Made by a program: the position numbers and the translations under genes. Positions 34,457 to 44,310 of a DNA stretch of 64,000 nucleotides are shown piece by piece (the stretch's first letter is position 1; each line of letters opens with the position of its first letter). The notes beneath the pieces are model-generated. The model was given only the letters and a program-made list of their open reading frames with translations, did no database searches and had not been told where the DNA came from. The DNA comes from Desmodus rotundus. Lineage: Eukaryota; Chordata; Mammalia; Chiroptera; Phyllostomidae. The DNA lies in NCBI RefSeq assembly GCF_022682495.2, contig NC_071392.1:53159459-53223458 (forward strand), read 5' to 3'.

Positions 34457-35380
34457 CGGGAAGACAAAGAAACAAACCCCAAATGAAAGAAAGGAGGAAG
34501 CCTCAGAAAGAATGCTAAATGTTATAGAGGGAAGTAAACTATCAGATATTGAGCTCAAAGCAGTGGTTATAAGGAAGCTCAATGAGCTCACAGAGAATTA
34601 CCAAAAACTACAGGAATACTACAATGAACTTACTGCAAACTATATCAACATGAAAAAGGAAATAGAAACTATCAACAAGAGCCAAGAGGAAATGAAGAAT
34701 ACAATTTCTGAATTGAAGAATACAGTAGAAGGAATTAAAAGCAGGCTAGATGAAGCAGAGGATCAAATCAGTGAGCTGGATGACAAGGTAGAAAAAAAAC
34801 CACACCCAGAAATAGCAAAGAAAGGAAAAAAGACTAAGAAAGAATGAAGAGGTGTTAAGGGAACTGCAGGACAACATAAAACATAATAATATCCATATAA
34901 GAGGGATACCAGAAGGAGAAGAAAAAGAAGAAGGTATAGAAAACCTGTTTGTTAAAGTCATGATGGAAAATTTCCCTAATTTGATGGCAGAAAAAGTCAC
35001 GCAAATCCAGGAAACACAGAGTCCCAATCTAGAGGAACCTAAAGAGGCCCACTCCAAGATACATTATAATGAAAATGGCAAAATTCCAAGACAAAGAGGG
35101 AATCTTAAAGGCAGCAAGGGAGAAAATGGAAATAACATACAAAGGATCTCTGATAAGACTAGCAGGTGACTTCTCAATGGAAACACTCCATGCCAGAAGA
35201 GAATGGCAAGGAATGTTCCAAGTAATGATAAACAAAGGACTACAACCAACAATACACTATCCAGCAAGGCTTTCAATTAAAATTGAAGACCAAATAAGGA
35301 GTTTCCCAGACAAAAGAAGTCTCAAAGAAAGCACCTCTTCCAAACCAGCTCTACAAGAGATGCTAAAGGGTTTGCTCTAA
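34457..35380 (+). pseudogene. L1-e ORF1, start codon lost and two frameshifts
   Basis: Where L1-d has ATGGGG, L1-e reads acgggaagacaaagaaac (34457-34475), so the normal start is ACG. The coiled-coil part (34512-34847) contains NMKKEIETINKSQEEMKNTI and SRLDEAEDQISELDDKVEKK; the RRM (34852-35169) contains HIRGIPEGEEKEEGIENLFV; the C-terminal domain (35069-35380) contains GSLIRLAGDFSMETLHARRE and KPALQEMLKGLL, stop at 35378-35380. Each part is in a different frame. Confidence 0.8.
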
Positions 35381-35447
35381 AAAAGGAAAAACAAGAAACA
35401 ACCCCCCCCCCACCCAGACCTGAGAGAGAGGAACACAGGTACAAAAA

Positions 35448-38400
35448 ATGGCAATGAATAAATGCCTATCAATAATAACCTTAAATGTAAATGGATTAAA
35501 TGCTCCAATCAAAAGACATAGAATAGCTGAATGGATAAGAAACCATGACCCACACATATGCTGTGTACAAGACATCCATGTCAGGACAAACACAGACTGA
35601 AATTGGAGGGTTGGAAAAAAAGATTTCAAGCAAATGATCAGGGAAGAAAACCTGGGGAGCAATACTCATATCAGAAAAACAGGCTTCAAAAAAGGGCTGT
35701 AAAAAGAGACCCAGAAGGTGACTTCATAATACTCAAGGGAAGAATCCATCAGAAAGACATAAACATTTTAAACATATATGCACCCAACATAGGAGCACTT
35801 AAGTACTTAAGGAAAATCTTGGAGGACTTCAAAGAAGATACTGACAGCAACACAATTATGGTAGGGGACTATAACACCCCACTGTTAAAAATGGATAGAT
35901 CTTCCCAACAAAATATCAACAAAGATATTGCGGCATTGAACAATGTTCTAGATCCAATGGACTTAACTTACATATATAGAACCTTTTATCACAAAGATAA
36001 AAAATACACATTGTTTTTAAATACACATGTAACATCTTCAAAGATAGACCACATGATAGGATACAAAATAAGCCTCAACAAACTCAAGAAAATTGAAATC
36101 ATATCAAACATTTTCTCTGACCACAAGGGACTGAAATTGGAAACCAACCTCAAGGAAAACACTCAAAAACACTCAAATTCATGGATATTGAATAGCATGC
36201 TATTAAACAATGAATGGGTCAAGAATTAAATTAAGGAAGAAATAAAAGAATTCTTGGAAAGAAATGAAAATGAACTCACAACAATACAAAACTTATGGGA
36301 CACAGCTAAGGCAGTCCTGAGAGGGAAGTTTATAGCAATACAGGCATACCTAAAAAAGATAGGAACATTTTAAATAAAAAACCTAACCCTACGCTCACAA
36401 GAATCTGAGGAACAACAACAAGGACAGCCCAGAGCAAGTAGAAAGAAGGAAATAGCCAAGATCAGAGCAGAATTAAATGACATAGAAACTAAAAGCACAA
36501 TTCTAAGGATCAACAAATCCAGAAGCTGGTTGTTTGGGCATATAGACAAAATCGACAAGTGTTTAAGAAGACTCATCAAGAAAAAGAGAGGACCCACATA
36601 AACAGAATCAGAAATGAAAGAGGAGAGATTATGACCAATACCACAGAAGTACAAAGGATTGTAAGAAATTACTACAAAGAACTATGTGCCAAGAAAATTG
36701 ATAACTGAGGTGAAATGGATAAATTTGTAGAAAAATATAATCTCTTAAAACTGAATGAAGAAGAAGCAGAAAGCCTGAAGGAGAACAGACCTATAACAGC
36801 TGACAAAATTGTGGTAGTAATCAAAAAACTCCCAACACACAAGAGCCCTGGACTACACAGTTTCACAGGGGAATTTTATAAAACGTTCAAGGAATAGTTA
36901 ACCCCTATCCTCCTAACACTATTCTAAAAAGTCCAAGAACAGGAAAGACTCCTAAAGTCTTTTTGTGAGGCTAGCATCATCCTAATCCCAAAACCTGATA
37001 AAAGAGACAACAAAGAAAGAAAAATACAGAGCAATATCTCTGGTGAACATAGACTAAAGTCCTCAACAAAATATTGGCAACCTGTATCCAGCAATGCATT
37101 AAAAAGATCATACACCATGATTAATTGGGATTCATTCCAGGGATGAAAGGATGGTACAATATTCGCAGATCAGTAAACGTAATACATCACATAAAGAAAA
37201 GTAAAGACAAAAATCTTATATCAGTAGATGCAGAAAAAGCATTTGATAATGTGTAGCACCCATTTATTATTAAAACACTCAGCTTAGTGGGAATAGAGGG
37301 AACAGTACTCAACATAATAAAGGCCATATACGAGAGACCTCCAGCCAACATCATTCTCAATGGGCAAACACTAAAAGCTTTCCTGCTAAGATCAGGAACA
37401 AGAGAAGGATGTCCACTTTCACCATTTCTATTCAACCTAGTATTGGAAGTCCTGTCCACAGTAATCAGACAAGAAAAAGAAGTAAAAGGCATCCACATTG
37501 GAACGAGGAAGCAAGACTGTCACTTTTTGCAGATGACATGATAGTGTACATGGTACATCCCACAGACTCCATGAAAAACTACTCGATCTAATAAATGAAT
37601 TTGGTAAAACAGAGGAATACAAAGTCAATATTCAGAAATTGAGGGCATTTTTGTACACCAACAATGAAATATCAGAAAGAGAAATCAAGAAAAAAAAGTC
37701 CCATTTGATATAGCAACAAGAAAGATAAAGTACCTAGGAATAAACCTAACCAAGGAGGTAAAAGACCTGTACTCAGAAAACTACACAACACTGATGAAAG
37801 AAATTAAGGAAGACACAAATATACTGGAAACATATACCATGCTCATGTATTGGAAGAATTAACATCATCAAAATGCCCATACTACCCAAAGCAATTTATT
37901 GATTCAATGCAATCCCTATTAAAGTACCAACGGCAAATTTCACAGATACAGAATAAACATTTCAAAAATTTATATGGAACCATAAATAACTCCAAATAGT
38001 TGCAGCAATTTTGAGAAAGGAGAACAAAGCAGGAGGGATCACAATACCTGATATCAAACTGTATTACAAGGCCACTGTAATCAAAACAGCCTGGTACTGG
38101 CATAAAAACAGGCACATAGATCAATGGAACAGAACAGAGAGCCCAGAAAGAAACCCAAGTCTCCATGGTTAATTAAATATTCAACAAAGGTTACAGAAAC
38201 ATACACGGATTAAAAATAGCCTCTTCAGCAAGTAGTATTGGGATATCTGAACAGCTACATGCAAAAAAATGATACTCGAACAACCACTTACACCATATAA
38301 AAAATAAATTCAAGGTAGTTAAAAGACTGAAATATTAAGTCGCAACACCTAAAAGTCTTAGAGGAGAACATAGGGAGGGAAGTACCAGATATTCCTATAG

Positions 38401-38738
38401 GACTATCCTCAATGATATGCCTACTCTAGCAAAGGACATAAAGTAAAGAATAAAGAAATGAGACTTCATCAAAATTAAAGGGCTTCTGCATGGCTGAAGA
38501 AAACATCAGCAAAATGACAAGGGAACCAATTTGCAATTGATACCTCAGACAAGGGTTTGATCTCCAAAATATGTAAAGAACTCACATGACTCCACTCTAG
38601 GAAGACAAATAACCCAATTAAAAAATGGGCAAAAACCTGAACAGACACTTCTCCAAGGAGGATATACAGAGTCCCCAGAGACATATGAAAGGATGGTCAG
38701 AATCACTAGTCATCAGAGAGATGGAAATTAAAACCGAT
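35448..38738 (+). pseudogene. L1-e ORF2 (endonuclease and RT), broken and 3'-truncated
   Basis: The start region MAMNKCLSIITLNVNGLNAP is near 35448. Endonuclease residues are visible: NVNGLN, VQDIHV (the usual Glu is Asp), GDYNTPLLKMDRS (about 35866-35905) and [20 protein letters not shown] (about 36112-36168). The RT part shows [20 protein letters not shown] (about 37517-37575) with the catalytic Asp pair intact. Post-RT sequence [20 protein letters not shown] is near 38060-38120. Stops such as tgatta near 37120 and numerous frameshifts disable it. It ends within the motif that normally reads IREMQIKT (near 38725). Confidence 0.8.
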
Positions 38739-39163
38739 TAGGGAAGTTCTCCTTCATCATTTGTTCAAATAAGTTTTCAATTTTTTGTTCTTCCTCTTCT
38801 CCTTTTGGCACCCCTATAATTTCGGGTGTTGGAACATTTCAAGATGTCCTGGAGGTTCCTAAGCCTCTCCTCATTTTTCCAAATTCTTGTTTCTTCATTC
38901 TTTTCTGGTTGGATGTTTCTTTCTTCCTTCTGGTCCACACCATTGATTTGAGTCCCAGTTTCCTTTGCATCACTATTGGTTCCCTGTACATTTTCCTTTG
39001 TTTCTCTTAGCATAGGCTTCATTTTTTCATCTGGTTTTCGAACAGATTCAACCAATTCTGTGAGCGTCTTGATAACCAGTGTTTTGAACTGTGCATCCGA
39101 TAGGTTGGGTATCTCTTCCTCGCTTAGTTGTATTTTTTCTGGAGCTTTGAAGTGTTCTGTCAT
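38739..39163 (-). pseudogene. HAL1-e ORF1, N-terminal part
   Basis: The open frame 38777-39163 gives MTEHFKAPEKIQLSEEEIPN LSDAQFKTLVIKTLTELVES, then the coiled coil TNSDAKETGTQINGVDQKEE RNIQPEKNEETRIWKNEERL and the beginning of the RRM, after which a frameshift (RNYRGAKRRRGRTKN) replaces IIGVPKGEEEEQKI. The remainder is missing because the element is cut at 38739. This is the best view of the HAL1 N-terminus in the window. Confidence 0.75.
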
Positions 39164-39229
39164 TTGGGCCTTTTTTTTTTTTTTTTTGTCTTGGTGCGTC
39201 TGTTACTTTAAGGGGTGGAGCCTTAGGTG

Positions 39230-39920
39230 TTCCTGGGTGGGGCGGTATAACGCGCTGGTCGATGCGCTGTGATGCTGTAGGTGGGGGAGGGGCTGAGAGG
39301 GAGCAATGGCGCCTACTCCACTCTCCACTGGATTTCAATCTTTCACTCTGCTACCCACAATCAAACTGGGCCCCTCTGGTGCTGGTTCCCGAGTGCGTGG
39401 GCTTGTGCACGCCCTAGGCCCCTGTGGGTCTCTCCAACGACCTCTCCCGTGAGGCTGGGAGTTTCCCCTGCTGCCGCCCCAACCCCCACGGGTGTTTTCA
39501 ATCGGAGGTTTGAGGCTTTATTTCCCCGAGCTGGAGCCCTGGGTTGAGAGGTCTGCTTTGCTCCCCGCTGTTTGTCCGGTTTATCTGTGCGCGAATGTGG
39601 GGCCTCGGGGTGCTACCCGCTGCTCTGCCTGCCCCGTTCTCCTCCACTCTGAGTCCTGCCCTCTCGGTTTATCTGTGTGTGAATGTTGGGCCGCAGGGTC
39701 TGCTAGTGGTCAGACTTCCTGCCCCGTTTGTCCCACACTCTGCCAGTCTCGTCCCGCCACAGCAGTGCGAGTCCTCTCCATCCGGCTGCCCGTCTCCGCC
39801 CCTCCTACCGGTGTGGATGAATGTTTATTTTTTATTTCCTTGTTGTCAGACTTCCTTGCCATTCGATTTTTTGTCAGTTCTTGTGCGAGGAGGCGCAGTG
39901 TGTCTACCTACGCCGCCATC
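39230..39920 (-). promoter_or_regulatory. CpG-rich HAL1 5'UTR (candidate promoter region)
   Basis: By eye about three dozen CpG dinucleotides occur in roughly 690 bases, for example acgcgctggtcgatgcgct near 39250-39270 and tctgtgcgcgaatgtgg near 39582. The surrounding intron is CpG-poor, and the homologous HAL1-d 5'UTR has mostly TG/CA at the same places. L1-type 5'UTRs hold internal promoters; whether this one is active is unknown. Long open stretches here (39492-39975) are by-products of GC content. Confidence 0.55.
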
Positions 39921-39935
39921 TTGGTTCTCCAATCA

Positions 39936-40356
39936 TGGCATTTTAAAAATGAAAAATAAAATAAAAATGGCTTAGCTACTAACTAGAAAATATAATTTAC
40001 AAAATAATTAGGTTTGTAAGTAGTTCTGTGTAGAAGGGTATTTGTTAATTTAAGCAGAAGTTGTGTGTTATTAGATATGTTAAAATATCAATCGCAAAAC
40101 AATTGAAATATATAAGGTATATATAGAGAACAAATATTTTATCACTGTGTTTCTTCCTAATGACACTAATGGAGTGAAGCACAAGACTTTTCTGCACTTT
40201 TAACAAAAGAAATACATATTCAGGAAAAAATGCCAAAAACATACAAATATGTACCTTACAATGTTTTTTTTTAATAATTCCACTTCTCAGCAATAACTAC
40301 TATTAAAAAGTTTTGTATTTCAGGGAAAAATCTCATGAAAAGAACTCACTGATGAC
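39936..40356. other. Intronic sequence; nothing recognised
   Basis: AT-rich; no repeat, exon or RNA identified. Confidence 0.5.
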
Positions 40357-40560
40357 CCCAGTCCCAGCTGAGTTGCTCAGTTGGTTAGAGAATCTTCCTG
40401 ATATGCCAAGGTTATAGGTTTGATCCCTGTCAGGGCATATACAAGAATTAACCAATGAATGCATGAATGAGTGGAACAACAAATCAATGTGGTTTTTTTT
40501 TCTCTCTCTCCCTCTCTGCTCCTTTTATTATCTAAAATCAAGAAGTAAAAATTTAAAAAA
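40357..40560 (+). mobile_element. VES-type SINE, sense strand
   Basis: Head agtcccagctgagttgctca followed by gttggttagagaatcttcc (A-box-like), then ggtttgatccctgtcaggg (B-box-like), a body with accaatgaatgcatgaatg and caacaaatcaatgtgg, a pyrimidine-rich ctctctctccctctctgctc segment and an A-rich tail near 40545. This is the only sense-oriented VES in the window. Confidence 0.8.
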
Positions 40561-40869
40561 TTTTTAACTGATCTTTTTTGAATTACTTCCAGGGACATAT
40601 ATAATTATTTTGTCTTAGTGATATAATTATCTATAATATGGTGTAAGATGAAAACTAAACTTTATAAGTCACAATGTAAACATTCCCTGTACAACAATTT
40701 TTAAAAAGTAATTACCTTTCTATTTAGGTCTACAGATAAATTTTGCATTGTTTGATGCTTGCCCAGCTGCCCTCCCTACACCAACCATGTGTCTCCTCTA
40801 CCATGTGCTTAATTTCTGCATCTGATTCCTTTTGGAGGTTCTATAGTGCAGGAAGTGCTGATGGGGAAC

Positions 40870-41087
40870 TACTATATTTTTTGGACTATAAGTCACACTG
40901 CCCCCCAAATTTGGGAGGAAAATGGGTGTACACCTTATAGTCAGACAGTAGCTTACCTGGCTCTCCGGGGGGGGGGGCGGTTATTTATGGTATTAAATAT
41001 TTTACCACATTTTTTGTTTCAAAATTTTTTTTTCCTATTTTCCTCCTCTAAAACCTAGGTGCGTCTTATAGTCTGAAAAATACGGTA
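40870..41087. mobile_element. MITE-like DNA transposon with about 30-bp terminal inverted repeats
   Basis: The left end tactatattttttggactat aag and the inverse of the right end taccgtatttttcagactat aag pair as terminal inverted repeats, followed by a second pairable block (gggaggaaaatggg against inverted gaggaggaaaatagg). The 218-bp element carries no coding capacity. Superfamily not assigned; ends begin with TA, so a TA target duplication is possible. A G-run (40966-40976) lies inside. Confidence 0.65.
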
Positions 41088-41949
41088 CCTACAATTTGCT
41101 TCGCTGTTTGGAGCAGGTGTTCCAGCTCTCCTCCTTGACTGCATATCAACTCCATAATTCACTAACTGAGAGGTTATACTGGAAAACACTGAAATACCCA
41201 GTGTGGTGATAACGTTATTCCTCATTGGGTGACTAAAATACTGTTAATAAATAGTTTGAATTATTTCTTGAGGAAAATGAAGTACTCTAGTAAATTATTA
41301 GCAACCTTTCTTACCTTTCAAGTTAATAGTTTGGATTAGCCTTATAAAAGTCTTATGTTTAATTAGAAAATAGTGGGGAAATTAAAATGTAAGAATAATT
41401 TCACAAATGTCATAGTAAAAAGCAGCCAGTATTAACACTGACCTCCCAAACATTTGCTTCCCACCCTGTCTGCATCTCTAAAGATGTTTTGTGCCCACAA
41501 AAGTGATAGATTGATTCCATAGAGTGGAGATAAAAGATAGGTTATTACTAATGTTAGTTTCCTTTTTTATGTAAAAATTCTGGATTAGTTATAGAGAAGA
41601 TTTATGGTAACTTGCAGAAGAGGATATACACGTGATTCACCTACTTTATCACTGGATGGCACTGTGGGTTCACGAGCTGCACTAGAAATAGGATCTCTTG
41701 GTCGCCTAAGATACCATGCTCCATCTTTCTGGAGAAGACTTTTTTATATTCACTTCTAATATTTGTAATTGTACTTGTTACTCGTTTCCAAGTACATATT
41801 AAATTTATATTGTGTTTATTAGGTGGAGCCTTTTAATATGCATTCAAAATATATATTTGTCCTATAAAGGAAAAGCCTCAGTTTTTATTAAAAAAACCCT
41901 TAATTTTAAGGTTTTGTTGAATTAACTTCTTTCCATTTGGTAACCTTGT
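41088..41949. other. Intronic sequence; nothing recognised
   Basis: AT-rich; no feature I can support. Confidence 0.45.
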
Positions 41950-42240
41950 TTAGGCGTATGGGGCACTAGTTAGGAATATGGACTCTTGAGTTAGACTACT
42001 GAGATTTAAACCCTTAATATGTTACTCAGTAGTTGAGGCCCTTGGTCAAGTCTAGAAATGGCTCTATGCCTCAGTTTTCTCATTTATTAAATGAGGATAA
42101 TAACAGTGTTTGCCCTCTAAAATTGCTGTGAGGATTAAAATAAGCTTACATATGTAACGTGCTTACTCAGTGCCCATTGCATAGTAAGCAGTGAAAAACT
42201 GTTAGCTTTTATTATTATATTATTGTTACCATTGTCTCCA
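41950..42240 (+). repeat. MIR SINE
   Basis: Blocks in MIR order: gttaggaatatggactcttgag, then ttggtcaagtct, the core cctcagttttctcatttattaaatgagg, gataataacagtg, ctgtgaggattaaaataag, and cagtgcccattgcatagtaag. This is an ancient tRNA-derived SINE shared by mammals. Confidence 0.85.
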
Positions 42241-42846
42241 CATTAGTTTCCTTTTTATTATTCCATTTCCTCCAATCCCTCTTTAGCGTACTCTCACCTT
42301 TTACTGCATTTCTTAACCCTGTATGTACTAACATAGGAGCATATTGGTTGCAGCAACTGTTTAGAATATAAACATTAAAAGTAGTAGTATTACCTAGCTA
42401 CTGCTTTTTAAGTCATGTGCATGTTAAAATGTCTCAGCCAAAATTCAGTTAAAAATACCAACGACATATTTATTGCTTATTGTAAATATGCATGTGAGGC
42501 CTGTGGATGTTGGCTGGTGTTTAGACTAGGCAAAGAACTGAGATAACTTTCCAAGTCCTGGAAATACTTATTTGCTAGTAAGCTGCAGTAATAGTACTCT
42601 GGTTCATCTTGAACTCTTTTACTAAGTGAACTCAGTTATTCTTGAGGTAACAGGTCCAGGCCTTTAGCATTAAATTGGTGAAAATCACTACACTGAAACA
42701 AAGCTCAGCATAAATCAGTGCAGATAGTATTACTGAATACAGGTAAGCTCTTGTATAGTTTTTCTTTGTTTTGCTTTTGTTTTTTGGTAATATCAGCAAA
42801 CTCCTCTTGACTTCAGTGTATCGTTTCCTGAGCTTTCCCATATACA
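42241..42846. other. Intronic sequence; nothing recognised
   Basis: No recognisable repeat or exon. Confidence 0.45.
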
Positions 42847-42854
42847 CTCTAAAA

Positions 42855-43043
42855 CAGGGATGTCAAACTCATTTTCACTGGAGGACACATTAGCCTCGCA
42901 ATTGCTTTCAAAGGGTTGAAATAATTTTAGGACTGTGTAAAGTAACTACTCCTTGACTGTTAAGGAGTTGAAATTCCATTCGGCCCTTTGAAGGCAACCA
43001 CAAGGCTGATGTGGCCCCCAGTGAAATGAGTTTGACACCCCTG
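42855..43043. mobile_element. Non-autonomous hAT DNA transposon, 189 bp, 8-bp target duplication
   Basis: Left end cagggatgtcaaactcattt and inverted right end caggggtgtcaaactcattt match at 19 of 20 bases; pairing continues for about 75 bases on each side (cacattagcctcgcaattgc against ccacatcagccttgtggttg). Flanks ctctaaaa (42847-42854) and ctctagaa (43044-43051) form an 8-bp target duplication of the nTCTAGAn type typical of hAT. The middle has a small hairpin (aactactcc...ggagttg). There is no transposase; it would be mobilised in trans. Confidence 0.85.
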
Positions 43044-43051
43044 CTCTAGAA

Positions 43052-43794
43052 TGTCCCATGTGCATGGGAGCATGTCGAAAATCAGAGGCCAAAAAGTTTT
43101 GCAAGGTGATCAATAATAACAATATTTGGATTCTACTCTGGCCTCAAAATTTATATTAAGAACAATCTAAAAGGACACACGGCACCTACTTTTTCCCTTC
43201 TCATTCTTAAACATGGTCCCTTTCTCTTATGATTCTTTCAAAACATGCTTTTTGTTCTTTACTTCCTCCCTCCCCCATCCCTCCCTTCCTCTTTTCTCCC
43301 TTCCTGTTTCTTGAATCTGTTTTCTTGCTACAGTAAAAGTGACCTTGTTACAGTTTTGAGGCTATGGTAGAATTTCAGATAATTATTTTTGAGCATACTA
43401 AAAACATAGAAAATATCAGTAACCATGCTAAAGTAGATCTGAGACTGAAAAAAAATCTAGTGGGAGGTACAGGAAGGTAGATGGAATTTAAAAGTGGTTC
43501 GCTGAGGTAGACTCCTGACAAATGCTCATGTGGCCTGTTTCTTGTGGCTTGGTCGTGATTACTGCTAGGACAGTATCTAGAAATATAAACATTGATGTGA
43601 ACTGTTTTAAGAACTTATATTTGTGTCCTTTACCAAATTCTTTCATCTGCCTTAATTCTTGGGAACTTGGATATGGTTTGTGAGAAATACTTTTTTTCTA
43701 GCAGGCAGGTTTATGATGCTTATGCCCTAAGGGAGAGGAATGATAAATAAAATTGTTCTTATCTTTGGAAGCACAGACTTACCTATTTTTTCAC
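43052..43794. other. Intronic sequence with a pyrimidine-rich tract
   Basis: 43255-43315 is strongly C/T-rich (ttcctccctcccccatccct and following). Nothing else recognised. Confidence 0.5.
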
Positions 43795-44010
43795 TTTATT
43801 TATTATTTTAAAATATTTATTTATTTTTAGAGAGAAGGGAAGGGAGGGAGCAAGAGAGGGAGAGAAACATCAATGTGTGATTGCCTCTTGCGCACTCCCA
43901 ACTGGGGATCTGGCCCACAACCCAGCCATGTTCTCTGACTGAGAATCGAACCAGTGACCCTTTGGTTCACAGGTCTGTACCCAATCCACTGAGTCACACC
44001 AGCCAGGGCT
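43795..44010 (-). mobile_element. VES-type tRNA-derived SINE (clearest copy)
   Basis: Plus-strand order: tttattatttatttttagag tail, GA-rich gagggagagaaacatcaatg, ccacaacccagccatg, inverted B box (gagaatcgaaccagtgaccc), inverted A box region (caatccactgagtcacacca) and head gccagggct. Flanks tttttcactttat and tttttactttttt may be the target duplication. It neighbours an L1 3' fragment. Confidence 0.85.
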
Positions 44011-44310
44011 TTTTACTTTTTTAATATTGTTGACATTATCACAGATGTCCCCATTTCCCACCCCCCTTGCCCACCTCCACCCAGCCCCTTTCCCCCTTCC
44101 TTCTGGTCATCCCTTGGGTTATACATATATGTTATTTGGTTAATACCTTCCCCTCCCCTCCAACAGCTGTCAGCCTGTTCCATGTATTCATGCCTCTGTT
44201 TCTATTTTGTTCATTAGTTTACTTTCTTCATTAGATTCCACATAAGTGAGATCACACGGTATTTGTCTTTTTCTGAGTGGCTTATTTCACATACCATAAT
44301 AATCTCCAGA
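44011..44310 (-). mobile_element. 5'-truncated L1 3'-end fragment
   Basis: Plus strand: ttaatattgttgacattatc acagatgtccccatttccca, CT-rich 3'UTR (ccacctccacccagccccttt) and the block acataagtgagatcacacggtatttg that corresponds to the ORF2 stop region of L1-f (47985). It ends near 44310. Confidence 0.7.

Larger units (their letters stand above)
31755..38738 (+). mobile_element. L1-e: sense-strand L1, 3' end missing
   Basis: It opens with aaaatggcggcaagataggt (31757), the same 5' terminus as L1-g read on the other strand (gcgagataggtgggaac). The 5'UTR is about 2.7 kb: an outer part (31755-33990) homologous to the L1-f and L1-a 5'UTRs, and an inner part (34005-34450) homologous to the whole L1-d 5'UTR. 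ORF1 follows at 34457-35380 and ORF2 at 35448-38738. The element stops in the ORF2 C-terminal region at the junction with HAL1-e; 3'UTR and A-tail are absent. Open stretches at 31900-32735 are 5'UTR, not genes. Confidence 0.85.
38739..39935 (-). mobile_element. HAL1-e: 5' part of a half-L1, inverted against L1-e
   Basis: On the minus strand the element starts at about 39935 (gagaaccaagatggcggcgt), has a GC-rich 5'UTR to about 39180 and ORF1 to 38739, where it is cut in the ENFPNL region of the RRM. Both it and L1-e lack their 3' ends at the shared junction 38738/38739. The 5'UTR is homologous to that of HAL1-d (24600-25590) but has kept its CpGs. Confidence 0.8.

Noticed and set aside
39492..39975. 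Two overlapping open frames of 155 and 143 codons on the plus strand
   Set aside because: They lie antisense in the GC-rich HAL1-e 5'UTR, where stop codons are rare; no protein family is recognisable.
43900..44010. tRNA-like A and B boxes (also at 40357, 8640 and 11650)
   Set aside because: They belong to tRNA-derived VES SINEs with decayed cloverleafs, not to functional tRNA genes.
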